Part shown: positions 8,204 to 17,040 of the stretch, one piece after another | Layout: each line of letters starts with the position of its first letter | Position numbering within the stretch: the stretch's first letter is position 1 | DNA from: Nostoc cf. commune SO-36 | GTDB taxonomy: Bacteria > Cyanobacteriota > Cyanobacteriia > Cyanobacteriales > Nostocaceae | Direction: 5' to 3' | Length of the DNA stretch: 64,000 bases | NCBI RefSeq assembly: GCF_023734775.1 | Contig: NZ_AP025732.1 | Span: 5,082,501-5,146,500, forward strand | Notes under the pieces: model-generated | Told to the model about the DNA's origin: nothing | Seen by the model: the letters and a program-made list of their open reading frames with translations, nothing else | Database searches by the model: none | Made by a program: the position numbers and the translations under genes

Positions 8204-10942
8204 ATGACAGCAACATCTGAAAAAAGCATCCAGCCACATGAATGGCACAATTTACCTGCATCTAAGGTAGCTCAACATTTAGACGCAAATCTAGAAACAG
8301 GTTTAACTTCAGATGAGGTGGTAAAACGGCAAGAACGTTTTGGCGCTAATGAACTTAAGGGTAAACGTGGAACCAGCCCAGTATTAAGATTTTTGTTGCA
8401 ATTTAACCAACCGTTATTGTACATTTTGCTGATTGCGGGTGCAATCAAAGCCTTAATTGGACAATGGGTAAATGCTGGGGTAATTTGGGGTGTAACCCTA
8501 ATTAATGCGATTATTGGTTTTATTCAAGAATCAAAAGCCGAAAGTGCGATCGCAGCCTTGGCTTCTTCAGTACAAACTAATGCAACTATCCTTCGCAACG
8601 GTCAAAAGGTACAAGTTCCCTCAATGGAGTTAGTACCGGGGGATTTGGTACTACTCGCTTCTGGCGATAAAGTACCAGCCGATTTACGTCTGATAAAATC
8701 CCGAAATCTGCAAGTGAATGAATCAGCACTCACGGGTGAGTCAGTCGCTACTGAAAAAAATACACAGCCATTGAATACAGATACAGCCTTAGCCGAACGC
8801 CTCAATATGGCTTATGCTGGTAGCTTTGTTACCTTTGGTACTGGTAGTGGAATTGTGGTGGCGATCGGAGAAGCCACGGAAACCGGGCGCATTTCCCAAC
8901 TGATTGAGCAAGGAACGAGCCTGAAAACTCCCTTAACTCGAAAATTTGATAAATTTAGCCGTACCTTGCTGTACATCATCTCTCGGCATCGCGACGTTGA
9001 CATTTGCAGTCGGATTGGGATACGGCAATACCTGGGCAGGAATGTTTGAAGCGGCTATTGCCTTTGCTGTGAGTGCGATTCCTGAAGGATTGCCAGCTGT
9101 AGTAACGGTGACACTAGCGATCGGGGTTTCGCGGATGGCGCGACGACATGCGATCGTTCGGAAATTACCAGCAGTGGAAACTCTTGGCGGTGCTACAGTC
9201 ATCTGCTCTGACAAAACTGGTACGCTAACTGAAAACCAGATGACTGTACAAGCAATTTATGTAGGCGGTGAACAATATACAGCCACTGGTACGGGATATG
9301 CACCAAAAGGAGAAATTTTATTAGATGAACAGCCAATAGATTGGCAGAATCTCCCGGCTTTAGCAGAATGTCTGAAAGCCGGTTTGTTATGTAATGACTC
9401 GTATTTAGAACAAAAGGAAGGACAATGGCAGGTTTTTGGCGATCCGACAGAGGGAGCATTGATCGCCGTTGCTGATAAAGTTGGACTGAATCGCAATAAC
9501 TTAGAAGCCCAAATGCCAGGCTTGATGTCATCCCATTTGAATCTGAGTTTCAATACATGGCAACTTTGCATGAAGATGGGAGTAGAGAAAATTCTTCACG
9601 AGTTAAAACTATTTACGTTAAAGGTTCGGTAGAGGCAATTCTGAAACGTTGTCAGCAGATGTTAAATGCTGAGGGAAACCTTACTCCTGTAGATGCAGAA
9701 ACCATAAATGAAGAAGTTGATATTATGGCGAATCTTGGTTTACGGGTGCTAGCTTTTGCGAATAAATCTGTACCCAATGCTCAAGATTCACTCGATCATG
9801 CAGATATCGAAAAGAATTTGGTTTTCTTGGGATTGCAAGGGATGATTGATCCACCCAGAAGCGAGGCTATCAAGGCAGTGGCAGCCTGTCAAAATGCTGG
9901 GATTCAAGTCAAAATGATTACAGGCGATCATGCTGTGACTGCAAGAGCGATCGCTCAAAGTATGGGTTTTAATAAAAATGGTGAAGTTCTCGCTTTTACA
10001 GGCAGTGAACTGGCTCAAATGGATAAATCAGCACTGGCTACAGCGATAGAAGATGGGGCAGTATTTGCCCGTGTTGCACCAGAACAGAAACTTCGCATCG
10101 TTGAAGCCCTCCAAGCTAAAGGAGAGGTTGTTGCCATGACTGGGGATGGTGTTAATGATGCACCAGCCCTGAAACAAGCAGATATTGGTATTGCAATGGG
10201 AGGCGCTGGTACGGAGGTAGCCAAAGAAGCCTCAGATATGATTTTGACTGATGATAACTTCGCCTCAATAGAAGCTGCCGTCGAGGAAGGGCGGACTGTT
10301 TATCGAAATTTGCTCAAAGCGATCGCCTTCATCCTACCCGTTAATGGTGGCGAATCGATGACGATTTTGATTAGTGTTTTATTTGCCAGAGAATTGCCCA
10401 TTTTATCTTTACAAGTTTTGTGGCTGAATATGGTGAATTCTATTGCCATGACTGTACCCTTAGCCTTTGAGCCAAAGTCTGAACGGGTAATGCAACAATC
10501 ACCACGCAGCCCCCGCGAACCGTTACTTTCTAAAAGTTTAGTCAAGCGGATTCTGACAGTTTCTCTCTTTAACTGGATTTTGATTTTTGGTGTATTTGAA
10601 TGGATACGACAAACTACAGGAAATATCGATTTAGCCCGAACAATGGCAATTCAGGCTTTGGTAGCTGGGAGAATTTTTTATCTTTTAAGTATTAGTCAAT
10701 TAGGAATGGCTCTAGTTAATACGATTCGGGGAGTCAGACAGACATTTAGTGATGCTTCAGCAATGGGAATTGGTATTGCTACTACAATAGTTTTGCAGAT
10801 TGTTTTTAGTCAGTGGAACTTAATGAATAGCTTATTTTCTACTGCTCCACTGAATTTAAACCAATGGTTAATTTGCTTCCTCATAGGATTGCCAATGATT
10901 GGAGTATCAATTATGGTAAATCGTTTTGATCCTCTCAACTGA
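8204..10942 (+). pseudogene. Cation-transporting P-type ATPase (Ca2+-ATPase-like), broken by two frameshifts
   Basis: ATP-driven cation pump of the P2 type. All parts are present in three frames: 8204-9049 (N-terminal cation ATPase domain and actuator loop with LTGES), 8946-9632 (PEGLP in TM4, phosphorylation motif [10 protein letters not shown]) and 9557-10942 (KGSVE, TGDHAVTARAIAQ, TGDGVNDAPAL and the final helices). Break 1 near 8985: SRTLLYII should continue [15 protein letters not shown], and one extra T explains it. Break 2 near 9512: AQMP should continue into (R)LDVIPFESEFQYMATLHEDG, and one missing A explains it. PEGLP fits Ca2+ or Na+ pumps such as PacL. With no other damage visible, the indels may be errors, but as written no full protein is made. 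Confidence 0.82.
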
Positions 10943-11050
10943 TTTACAAGAGGAGGCAGAAGGAAAGAAGTATGAATGAAAACTTTAGTTCTAAGAGGTT
11001 GTTTGAAAAGTGTTTCGCTGCGACTTTAGGCACTTTTTACTTTTTACTTT

Positions 11051-11503
11051 TTACTTCTTACTGCTGACTCCATCAGTGGTTCGTCCACTCATCTCACTGG
11101 GATGAATGCGGTAGATTGCAATTTCCTCCGCACGACCCCAGGCATCAATCCAGGTTCGATTAATAGCAGGCGAAAGCGTTGGATTTTCCGTTTTGATAAA
11201 TTGCATCACGCGATCGATGTCTGGCTGCTCTGTGATGTGTTCGGCTCGACCCGTCACAGTAACGCTGCGCCAATGCTGTAGGTTGTGGACATCTTCAACT
11301 TGCAAACAGACTTCTGGATTGGCATCCATATACTTAGTTTTCATCCCCACCGTTGTGAAGATGTAAATATCTGAGTCGTCGAAATAATAGCGCATAGGCA
11401 CAACATAGGGATGTCCTTCAAGGGCACAACCTAAGTGCCCATGTCCTACCTTTTTCAAGAGATCATGGATCTCTTTTGTACTCATTTCATCAATATCTAA
11501 CAC
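11051..11503 (-). CDS. Pyridoxamine 5'-phosphate oxidase-like FMN-binding protein
   Basis: 150-residue split-barrel flavoprotein of the PPOX/nitroimidazole-resistance superfamily. Motifs: LLKKVGHGHLGCALEGHPYV, then VPMRYYFDDSDIYIFTT, MKTKYMDANPEVCLQVED and the late HPSEMSGR. The GTG at 11503 is chosen because an AAGGAG ribosome-binding site lies seven bases upstream of it; a TTG six codons earlier would sit upstream of that site and encode it. These proteins reduce or bind small molecules or F420/FMN/haem; the substrate is unknown. The gene stands alone, convergent with the ATPase. Confidence 0.8.
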   Translation of the reverse strand: MLDIDEMSTKEIHDLLKKVGHGHLGCALEGHPYVVPMRYYFDDSDIYIFTTVGMKTKYMDANPEVCLQVEDVHNLQHWRSVTVTGRAEHITEQPDIDRVMQFIKTENPTLSPAINRTWIDAWGRAEEIAIYRIHPSEMSGRTTDGVSSKK

Positions 11504-11995
11504 AGTTATTCTCCTTGGCAATTACGATATTTGAACGGGTTCTTTTTCTGCTTCCTGTATAATTTGCGCGGCTTGTAACTCGCAAAATAGGGTACACGGG
11601 CAACGGTTTCCAGTACAAAAAATTGTGCAAAAACGCGATCACAACCCTGATAAAAAGACACTTATATATTGAGTGTCTGTATTGAATTATGGAAAGACAA
11701 TTTTGGCGATCGGCGCATGACCTAAGAAAATATAGGCAGCCGATCTCAGCACACTTTCAGAATAGATTTAAATAATTATTCTATTTTTTTATCCTTAAAT
11801 ATTAGATTAGTCTTAAAATACTTAAGTATCATCTATAGCTAGAAACAGTTTTGATTAGAATGTTATCTATAATTAGACACACATAAGTGAATTATGAACA
11901 GCAATTCTTGTGAAGATTTGCTGGGAGCATCCCAGTTTTTTGCAAAGAAGGCGAAAATCAGTCAGTATAGTTAAGATGACTGTATTTACTTAACC
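11504..11995. other. Intergenic region leading into a transposase relic
   Basis: No convincing gene. It is AT-rich with one HIP1-like site. At 11921-11941 there is a strong hairpin (ctgggagcatcccag) followed by six T, which could be a terminator or part of the left end of the insertion-sequence relic that follows. Confidence 0.4.
11921..11941 (+). terminator. Hairpin plus T-run, possible terminator or IS end
   Basis: Perfect six-base stem ctggga/tcccag with a three-base loop, followed directly by tttttt. No gene ends just upstream on this strand, so it may be an IS-terminal structure instead. Confidence 0.45.
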
Positions 11996-12465
11996 ATGAT
12001 CCCAGAATAAAAGCAAGCTCTTCAAGAACATATTCAGGCAATTGCTCAAATATTGTACGAAGATACGTCAAAAGAAAAGCTCACAAATTTTGCAGGAATT
12101 GAAGAAGCAGTACTGAGTCAAATGCAGAAGTACGTTATGCCAGAAGTAGGGTTTTTTTATTGAAACGATTACAGAGACAACCGCAGGATACCAACGACGA
12201 CTCAAAAGCATCCTTGGAGAGTTACCAATAACGCAATACAGTTCAGTTAAGCAATTTTTTCCTTCTCTTTCTTCTCTCTGCGTCCTCTGCGCCTTCTCTA
12301 CGAGACGCTACGCGTTGGCGAAAGCCTCTCGTAGAGAAGGCGGTAGCCTGCGGCAAGCCGAAGCGTCTACGTTAAAAAATTGACTTGGAATAACAAAGTT
12401 TTAGCCTTAACTGAACCGTATTGACCAATAACGAGCAAATAAGCCATTGAATTAGAAGTCGCACC
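11996..12465 (+). pseudogene. Transposase relic (ISKra4-like), interrupted and truncated
   Basis: A degraded N-terminal part of a transposase common in Nostoc. Translation from the ATG at 11996 gives MIPE, a stop, then KQALQEHIQAIAQILYEDTS and AGIEEAVLSQMQKYVMPEVG. A one-base slip in a run of seven T near 12155 shifts to TAGYQRRLKSILGELPIT. A 190-bp inverted-repeat element is inserted at 12234, and coding resumes after it (AIELEVAPS) until about 12465, where it abuts the truncated methyltransferase. The resemblance to ISKra4-family transposases is from memory of the family; the relic state is seen directly. Confidence 0.6.
12234..12423. mobile_element. MITE-like element with 10-bp target duplication
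   Basis: 190-bp non-coding element. The ends are inverted repeats caatacagttcagttaag (left) and cttaactgaaccgtattg (right), 17 of 18 matching. It is flanked by an exact direct repeat accaataacg (12224-12233 and 12424-12433). Removing the element and one repeat restores the transposase reading ...GELPIT-...-AIELEVAPS. The interior carries a common Nostoc hairpin block (ctacgagacgctacgcg...). Confidence 0.8.
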
Positions 12466-12884
12466 GAGTTTCAAACAGGTTTTGTTCCAGGAAATCGACG
12501 CGATCGCTTACTCCTGCTTTTTGAGCATTACTAAGGCTTTCTTGTACAAGTTGGGGATTAATTTCTATACCAACAGCACTACGCGCATTATATTTTTGCA
12601 CAGCAGTAATGGGAATTCGCCCATCACCGCTACCTAAAGTCATATACTACATCATTGCTGTTAACTTCTGCTAGTTTTAGCATAGCATCTACTACTTGTG
12701 GTGGTGTTGCTACATAAGGTATATCTGCTCGGCTTCCTTGAGATTGAATTATTATCGCAGACTCTTCTTTTTCTGCCTCGAAATTACGTTCTAAGGTGCA
12801 ACTATTAAGACTAAATATAGTACTAATTCCAGCAATAAATAACAATATATATTCTTTATAAATCATGATTTTTATGTTTGTCAA
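12452..12884 (-). pseudogene. Exported class I SAM-dependent methyltransferase, frameshifted and 3'-truncated
   Basis: The first frame (12884-12630) starts with a membrane anchor or lipoprotein-type signal (LLFIAGISTIFSLNSC) and the conserved lead PYVATPPQVVDAML. It then shifts in the SAM-binding loop: DVVYD should continue LGSGDGRIPITAVQKY, and one extra T in gacttta causes the break near 12640. The second frame continues EINPQLVQESLSNAQKAG to NLFET, after which the gene is cut off at the junction with the transposase relic (about 12463). About half of a usual methyltransferase is missing, so this is a real pseudogene regardless of the frameshift. The family is clear from motif I; the substrate is unknown. 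Confidence 0.7.
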
Positions 12885-12903
12885 AAAACATGAGAAAATA
12901 TTC

Positions 12904-13041
12904 TTAATTTAAAATTGTGCGTTCATTTAAATTTTTGTTTCCAGTCGGTTCTGTAGTTTCAGAAGGACGGTTTTGTATCCAAGCAAACAAGGCTGCACCA
13001 CCTATTAAAATTAGAGTGATACTTGTGACAATTTGCAGCAT
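12904..13041 (-). CDS. Small single-helix membrane protein
   Basis: 45-residue protein starting MLQIVTSITLILIGGAALFA: one membrane helix followed by a short polar tail with KNLNERTILN. The ATG at 13041 is preferred because the longer frame (from 13086) adds a polar leader overlapping the upstream reductase. It lies 38 bases after the reductase stop on the same strand and may be co-transcribed. The family was not recognised. Confidence 0.4.
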   Translation of the reverse strand: MLQIVTSITLILIGGAALFAWIQNRPSETTEPTGNKNLNERTILN

Positions 13042-13078
13042 AATACTGTAAACGCATAATGAAATTTTAGATGAGGAG

Positions 13079-13816
13079 TTAAACAAGGTTGAAGTGTTCC
13101 ATGTGAATGTTCATCGGTGGAACTTCAAGTTGATGCAAGGCTATTTCTACTTGTTCCATCATCTTTGGCGATGCACAGATGAAGTATTGCCGTGTTGCGC
13201 GTCGTTTAGGTACGTAACGTTGTAAAAGTTCCTTGTCTACATAACCACTTTCTCCTGACCAATCTTCTGCTGGTTCTTTGAGAACATGGATAATAGTCAA
13301 GTCTAATTTTTTCTTCAATTCATCCAGTTCTTCACGAAATGTAATGTCTTTCCAATTCTTGCTAGCGTAGATTAACAAATAAGGGCGTTCATCTCCTCGT
13401 TCAGCATGAGTAATCAACATACTGATCATGGGAGTAATGCCGATACCTCCAGCAATGAGAACAAAACCGGAGGTGTCTTCGTAGCGATCGGTGGTAAACA
13501 CTCCATAAGGGCCATCCAAGAAAGCTTTGGTTCCGGGTGAGACATCTTTAATAGTGTTGGTAAAGTCTCCTAAAGCTTTGATACTGAACTCAATCTTTTC
13601 TGTGTTGTCGCCATTGGAAGACATCGAAAAAGGATGTTCTCGCATCAGAAACGGAGAAATTTCGAGAGTAATCCAAGCAAATTGACCGGGTTGGAAGCAA
13701 AAACCTTCGTGTCCTATCGGTCTAAGTGCGAGTGTCCAAACGTTACCGACTTCGGGGCGTACTTCCTCTACTAGATAAGGCTTTTTCAGCATTAACCAAG
13801 GTTTTACCAGACGCAC
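13079..13816 (-). CDS. FAD/NAD(P)H oxidoreductase (ferric reductase/NADPH oxidase-type flavodomain)
   Basis: 245-residue flavoreductase. FAD-binding segment: REHPFSMSSN (the RxxPFS-type motif) at about residues 68-77. NAD(P)H binding: LIAGGIGITPMISML at about 130-144. The terminal CASPKMM-type motif is FICASPKMMEQVE. Related proteins usually carry an N-terminal six-helix ferric reductase or haem domain before the segment PYLVEEVRPEVGNVWTL; here there is none, and the upstream DNA holds a hairpin repeat (13878-13971). It may be a soluble partner or an N-terminally truncated enzyme. Catalysis: electron transfer from NAD(P)H via FAD to a haem or metal acceptor. Confidence 0.75.
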   Translation of the reverse strand: MRLVKPWLMLKKPYLVEEVRPEVGNVWTLALRPIGHEGFCFQPGQFAWITLEISPFLMREHPFSMSSNGDNTEKIEFSIKALGDFTNTIKDVSPGTKAFLDGPYGVFTTDRYEDTSGFVLIAGGIGITPMISMLITHAERGDERPYLLIYASKNWKDITFREELDELKKKLDLTIIHVLKEPAEDWSGESGYVDKELLQRYVPKRRATRQYFICASPKMMEQVEIALHQLEVPPMNIHMEHFNLV

Positions 13817-13877
13817 ATAAGATTTTTACCAGTTATATAAAATTGCTAAAATTGTTGTAAGTAGGTAGGCATGATTA

Positions 13878-13971
13878 AATATAAGATGTTATTGCGAGTG
13901 AAGCGAAGCAATCCCAGAGACTTTGCGATTGCTTCGCTTCACTCGCAATGACGGAACATATTATATTTATT
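13878..13971. repeat. MITE-like long hairpin
   Basis: Arms at 13891-13912 and 13928-13949 are perfectly complementary over 22 bases (starting attgcgagtgaagcg), with a 15-base loop. The flanks aaatataagatgtt and aacatattatattt extend the inverted repeat. No coding capacity. This is a well-known type of dispersed cyanobacterial palindrome. Confidence 0.65.
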
Positions 13972-13993
13972 TACGCCCATTTACTTATTTGGT

Positions 13994-14347
13994 TCAGGTA
14001 ATTGAAGCCACAACTCTTAATAGAATTGAGTTAATGATTGCTAAAGTAATAGAACCTAGCAAAGCGCTCCAAAAGCCATGACGTAATCTAAAACCTGGAA
14101 CGATTAAAGCCGACAATCCAAAGATAATGGCATTTAAGACAAAGAAAAATAATCCTAATGTCAAGACAATGAATGGAAAGGTAAAAAATGTCAGAATTGG
14201 CAGCAAAATAGCATTCAGAATTCCAAAAACTATAGCGGAAATTGCTGCTTTACCAAAGCCATCTATTTCTATCCCCAAAAATGGCAGCCTAGCAATAATC
14301 AAAAAGCTCACAGCAGTAACTAACCAAGTAATGATGAAACCTATCAT
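13994..14347 (-). CDS. Phage holin 4 superfamily-like membrane protein
   Basis: 117-residue protein with four hydrophobic helices. Sequence features such as GILNAILLPILTFFTFPFIVLTLGLFFFVLNA (written here as GILNAILLPIL, then TLGLFFFVLNA) match the Phage_holin_4_2 family, which despite its name is a chromosomal membrane protein of unknown function in cyanobacteria. No phage genes are nearby. A GGAGG-like site (aggaggttcattATG) precedes the start. Confidence 0.75.
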   Translation of the reverse strand: MIGFIITWLVTAVSFLIIARLPFLGIEIDGFGKAAISAIVFGILNAILLPILTFFTFPFIVLTLGLFFFVLNAIIFGLSALIVPGFRLRHGFWSALLGSITLAIINSILLRVVASIT

Positions 14348-14412
14348 AATGAACCTCCTATTTTTTAATTAACTTTCTTTTTGCTCCAAAATATTGGAAG
14401 ACCTAACTTTTT

Positions 14413-14516
14413 TACAGCACTTCCAGCTATTATGCAATACAGTTTTTATCCTTGTCCCTCTCCTGTCATAGCTTTCAGTTTTGAGGATGTACCTTATAGC
14501 TGCCGGAAGTGCTGTA
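14413..14516. mobile_element. 104-bp MITE-like element, copy 1
   Basis: Ends are inverted repeats tacagcacttcc..agct and agctgccggaagtgctgta. A second copy of the same length lies at 18543-18646, with about 85-90% identity by eye. Both copies are bounded by TA on each side, consistent with a TA target duplication. The element overlaps the 3' end of the gene at 14494-14904 and supplies its stop codon. Confidence 0.75.
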
Positions 14517-14904
14517 TATTTTGTAACGGCTGGTAATCACAACAATCAATTGCTGTTTTTGTCAAAACATTAGAAGGATTTACCGCACATTTGAGATAAC
14601 TGTTTTTTGAAAAGAAATGACAATTCTGACAGGGAAAGCCATCTAAATTATTTAGCTTATTAGTCTGATCAGATAGTTTGAGTTTATGAAAAAAAACTAT
14701 CCCGCCCATTATTAAAAATATAAAAGGAGCCAAAATCAGAGATGGCTCGGAAGCTATTATAGCACTTGTATCCTCTATATTAAGCTTCTCGCTATCACGC
14801 TTTTCTCTACTCAAACTTGCTCTAGATAGGTTTGCTTGACTGTTGAATAGAGGAAGATTTAATTGGGCTGGTGTATATTGTCCTAAAATTTCATTTGCTG
14901 ACAT
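14494..14904 (-). CDS. Hypothetical membrane protein with cysteine cluster
   Basis: 136 residues. One membrane helix at about 54-73 (PSLILAPFIFLIMGGIVFF). The C-terminal part has a cysteine pattern FPCQNCHFF, YLKCAVNPSNVLTKTAIDCC then DYQP, a motif seen in many small cyanobacterial proteins of unknown function and possibly metal-binding. The last six residues (QHFRQL and the stop) are encoded by the MITE at 14413-14516, so the original C-terminus may have been replaced. No function assigned. Confidence 0.55.
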   Translation of the reverse strand: MSANEILGQYTPAQLNLPLFNSQANLSRASLSREKRDSEKLNIEDTSAIIASEPSLILAPFIFLIMGGIVFFHKLKLSDQTNKLNNLDGFPCQNCHFFSKNSYLKCAVNPSNVLTKTAIDCCDYQPLQNIQHFRQL

Positions 14905-15160
14905 ATTATTTACCTCTTATCCAATTTGATTATTCCTGTTATATTAGTCCTTTAGAGAAAATTGAATATAATCGCAAATTAGTTTAGTAGCTAAACATTC
15001 CAACTGATTTATTCAATCTACAAAAAGAATGTGATCAAAAAGTGACAGTAAGGTAGTAATTTTATTTGCACTAAAATAATGCACATAACAAACTGTACGA
15101 AAAGCAGCATATGTATAATCGTTAACTGAACCGTACTGGTATATGAATACTTAAGACGAG

Positions 15161-15319
15161 ATGAATTCCATGACTGCTATGATTCACGGGAGGATTCTTT
15201 TTATTTGGGCTTTGGCTCTAGCTTCTTTGGCATTTCAATTACTAATTGAGATTGTCTCAGTTTTAGCGGCTTTCTCGGTTTGTATGCGTTGTTTAGGTTA
15301 TAGTTTAAACTGCGATTAA
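15161..15319 (+). CDS. Possible small hydrophobic protein (52 aa)
   Basis: Open frame from ATG 15161 (MNSMTAMIHG) with one long hydrophobic stretch (ILFIWALALASLAFQLLIEI) and a cysteine-containing tail (CMRCLGYSLNCD). It ends four bases into the convergent gene at 15316. The upstream gacgag is only a weak ribosome-binding site. Family not recognised; it may be spurious. Confidence 0.3.
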   Translation: MNSMTAMIHGRILFIWALALASLAFQLLIEIVSVLAAFSVCMRCLGYSLNCD

Positions 15320-15894
15320 TTTTTGACTTGATAACTGATAAGTTTCCTAATATCTTCCTGAGATAAATTAAGCAATTGAGCAGTCATGACTTCTAACATA
15401 TTAACTTCAGTGACTGGCAGCACAAAATTCAACTTTTTTAGAGCATTATTAGTAGTTATAATCTCAACCAAGCTAAATCCTTGCTTTTTTTCAATTTCAG
15501 CTTTGATTGCTGTCAACTTCAGGGGAATTTTTACCTTTATTTGTTGATTAGGTTCTAATTTTTTGATTTGAGGATACAATCCTAATTTTTGTGCGATCGC
15601 TACTTCGGAAAAACTGGAGTTAGGAATTTCTAGCTCTAATTTTTTAAGCATGGAGTTTGCTGTTATAATTTTAACTTGAGTAACCTGATCTTCTTGGTCT
15701 AGATTTATATCAATTAGTGTAAAATTCAGCGCAAGTAAAACCTGTGGTAGTGTATCAGCTTGCAATTTATCTGGGCTTCTGTAAGAGAGACTTAATAATT
15801 GCTTTGTGAGAAAATCACTACCAGCCCAAAAAGCAATTCCTACAAATAGCAAAGGCAAAGTCAGTAGTAAAAGTTGTGGACGTAAATCAGGCAT
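15316..15894 (-). CDS. Hypothetical anchored protein with an internal repeat
   Basis: 192 residues: one N-terminal helix (LLLLTLPLLFVGIAFWAG, about 8-25), probably a membrane anchor or uncleaved signal. The rest contains two related segments of about 45 residues: VKIITANSMLKKLELEIP..AQKLGL and VEIITTNNALKKLNFVLP..AQLLNL. The duplication suggests a two-domain extracytoplasmic fold. Family not recognised. It is divergent from the two-component genes starting at 16302, with a MITE-like repeat between. Confidence 0.5.
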   Translation of the reverse strand: MPDLRPQLLLLTLPLLFVGIAFWAGSDFLTKQLLSLSYRSPDKLQADTLPQVLLALNFTLIDINLDQEDQVTQVKIITANSMLKKLELEIPNSSFSEVAIAQKLGLYPQIKKLEPNQQIKVKIPLKLTAIKAEIEKKQGFSLVEIITTNNALKKLNFVLPVTEVNMLEVMTAQLLNLSQEDIRKLISYQVKN

Positions 15895-15983
15895 ATTTTT
15901 TAATATATCAGTTTATAAATAATCCTAATGCCAATTCTATATGAGGCTGCGCTTTATTCATGTAGAGGCAATACCCTGCGGTA

Positions 15984-16087
15984 ATACCATTTCATTTTAA
16001 TAATGATACAAATACGTGGGTAAGGGTTTAGCACTGCTAAACCCCTACGAAAAATCTATATGTATCAAGATTTTCGTGAAATGGTAT
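15984..16087. repeat. MITE-like element with ATACCATTTCA ends
   Basis: About 104 bp. The left end ataccatttcattttaat and the right end atcttgatac...tgaaatggtat mirror each other over the first 11 bases and again at gatac. The interior holds gggtttagcactgctaaacccc, a second palindrome. No coding capacity. It lies in the 400-bp gap between the genes at 15316 and 16302; nothing else recognisable is in that gap. Confidence 0.6.
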
Positions 16088-16301
16088 AAGCCGTTTTGCG
16101 TAAGTCCTATTAATTTTTTTTATAGTTGCGAAGCCATAGCAGGGTTTATAACTACCCATTGGCAGATATACCTTATCCTTTATGGAGAATAATCTAAAAG
16201 TTAAAATCTCAAATTAGGTAGAAGACATAGAGGTAGTTAACATATCTAATCTTAAAAGAGAGTTAATGATTTTATGGCAAAACTTGACGCTAAAAAGTTT
16301 T

Positions 16302-16976
16302 ATGCGGATTTTACTAGTAGAAGACGATTTGGAACAGTTAGAACCATTACAAGGTATTCTGTCCGAGGCAGGATATATTGTAGATGCTGCGGAAGATGGG
16401 GAAATTGCACAATGGCTGATTTCACAAAAAGATTACGATCTATTGATTGTCGATTGGATGTTACCAACAATTAATGGGTTATCTCTGTGTCGTCAGTATC
16501 GTCTCTCTGGTAAAAATGCACCAGTATTGATGTTAACTGCTAAAGACACCACAGCCGACAAAGTTATGGGTTTAGATGCAGGAGCAGATGATTACCTAGT
16601 TAAACCTGCTGACTTGGTAGAACTCTTAGCACGAGTCCGTGCTTTGGGACGAAGAGTCCCTAATTGGCAGGGGTATAGTTTACGTATAGCAGATTTACAA
16701 TTTCATTTAGCTGAATTAAGTGTAGAACGGAGTCAGGTAAAAGTAGAATTATCTCCACGTGAAGGACAGTTACTAGAATACCTGATGCGTCATCCCAATC
16801 AGGTTTTAACTCGCAACCAGATTGAAGACGCTTTGTGGGAGTACGGTATGGAACCAGAAAGCAATGCCTTAACTGTGCTAATACGCAAGTTGCGGCAGCG
16901 CTTGCAACTATTGGGTGCAGGAGACTGGATTAGAACAGTTTATGGTATGGGTTATCGCTTAAATCCACAAGAATAA
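16302..16976 (+). CDS. rppA: OmpR-family response regulator, RppA-like
   Basis: 224-residue transcription regulator. Receiver domain: acidic pair in LLVEDD, phospho-acceptor in LLIVDWMLPTINGL, conserved Lys in DDYLVKPADL. Winged-helix DNA-binding domain at about 130-220 (LSPREGQLLEYLMRHPNQVL, RTVYGMGYRL). The ATG at 16302 starts directly at the receiver fold; an ATG at 16266, preceded by agagag, would add 12 residues and cannot be excluded. Sixty-four bases upstream of its kinase. The overall sequence resembles cyanobacterial RppA/NrsR (redox- or nickel-responsive); the symbol is an inference. Confidence 0.8.
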   Translation: MRILLVEDDLEQLEPLQGILSEAGYIVDAAEDGEIAQWLISQKDYDLLIVDWMLPTINGLSLCRQYRLSGKNAPVLMLTAKDTTADKVMGLDAGADDYLVKPADLVELLARVRALGRRVPNWQGYSLRIADLQFHLAELSVERSQVKVELSPREGQLLEYLMRHPNQVLTRNQIEDALWEYGMEPESNALTVLIRKLRQRLQLLGAGDWIRTVYGMGYRLNPQE

Positions 16977-17040
16977 AATTAGAATTAGGCAGTAAAAACT
17001 GGGAGAGTGAGAAGAATTAGAAGATTACCAATGAGTACTT

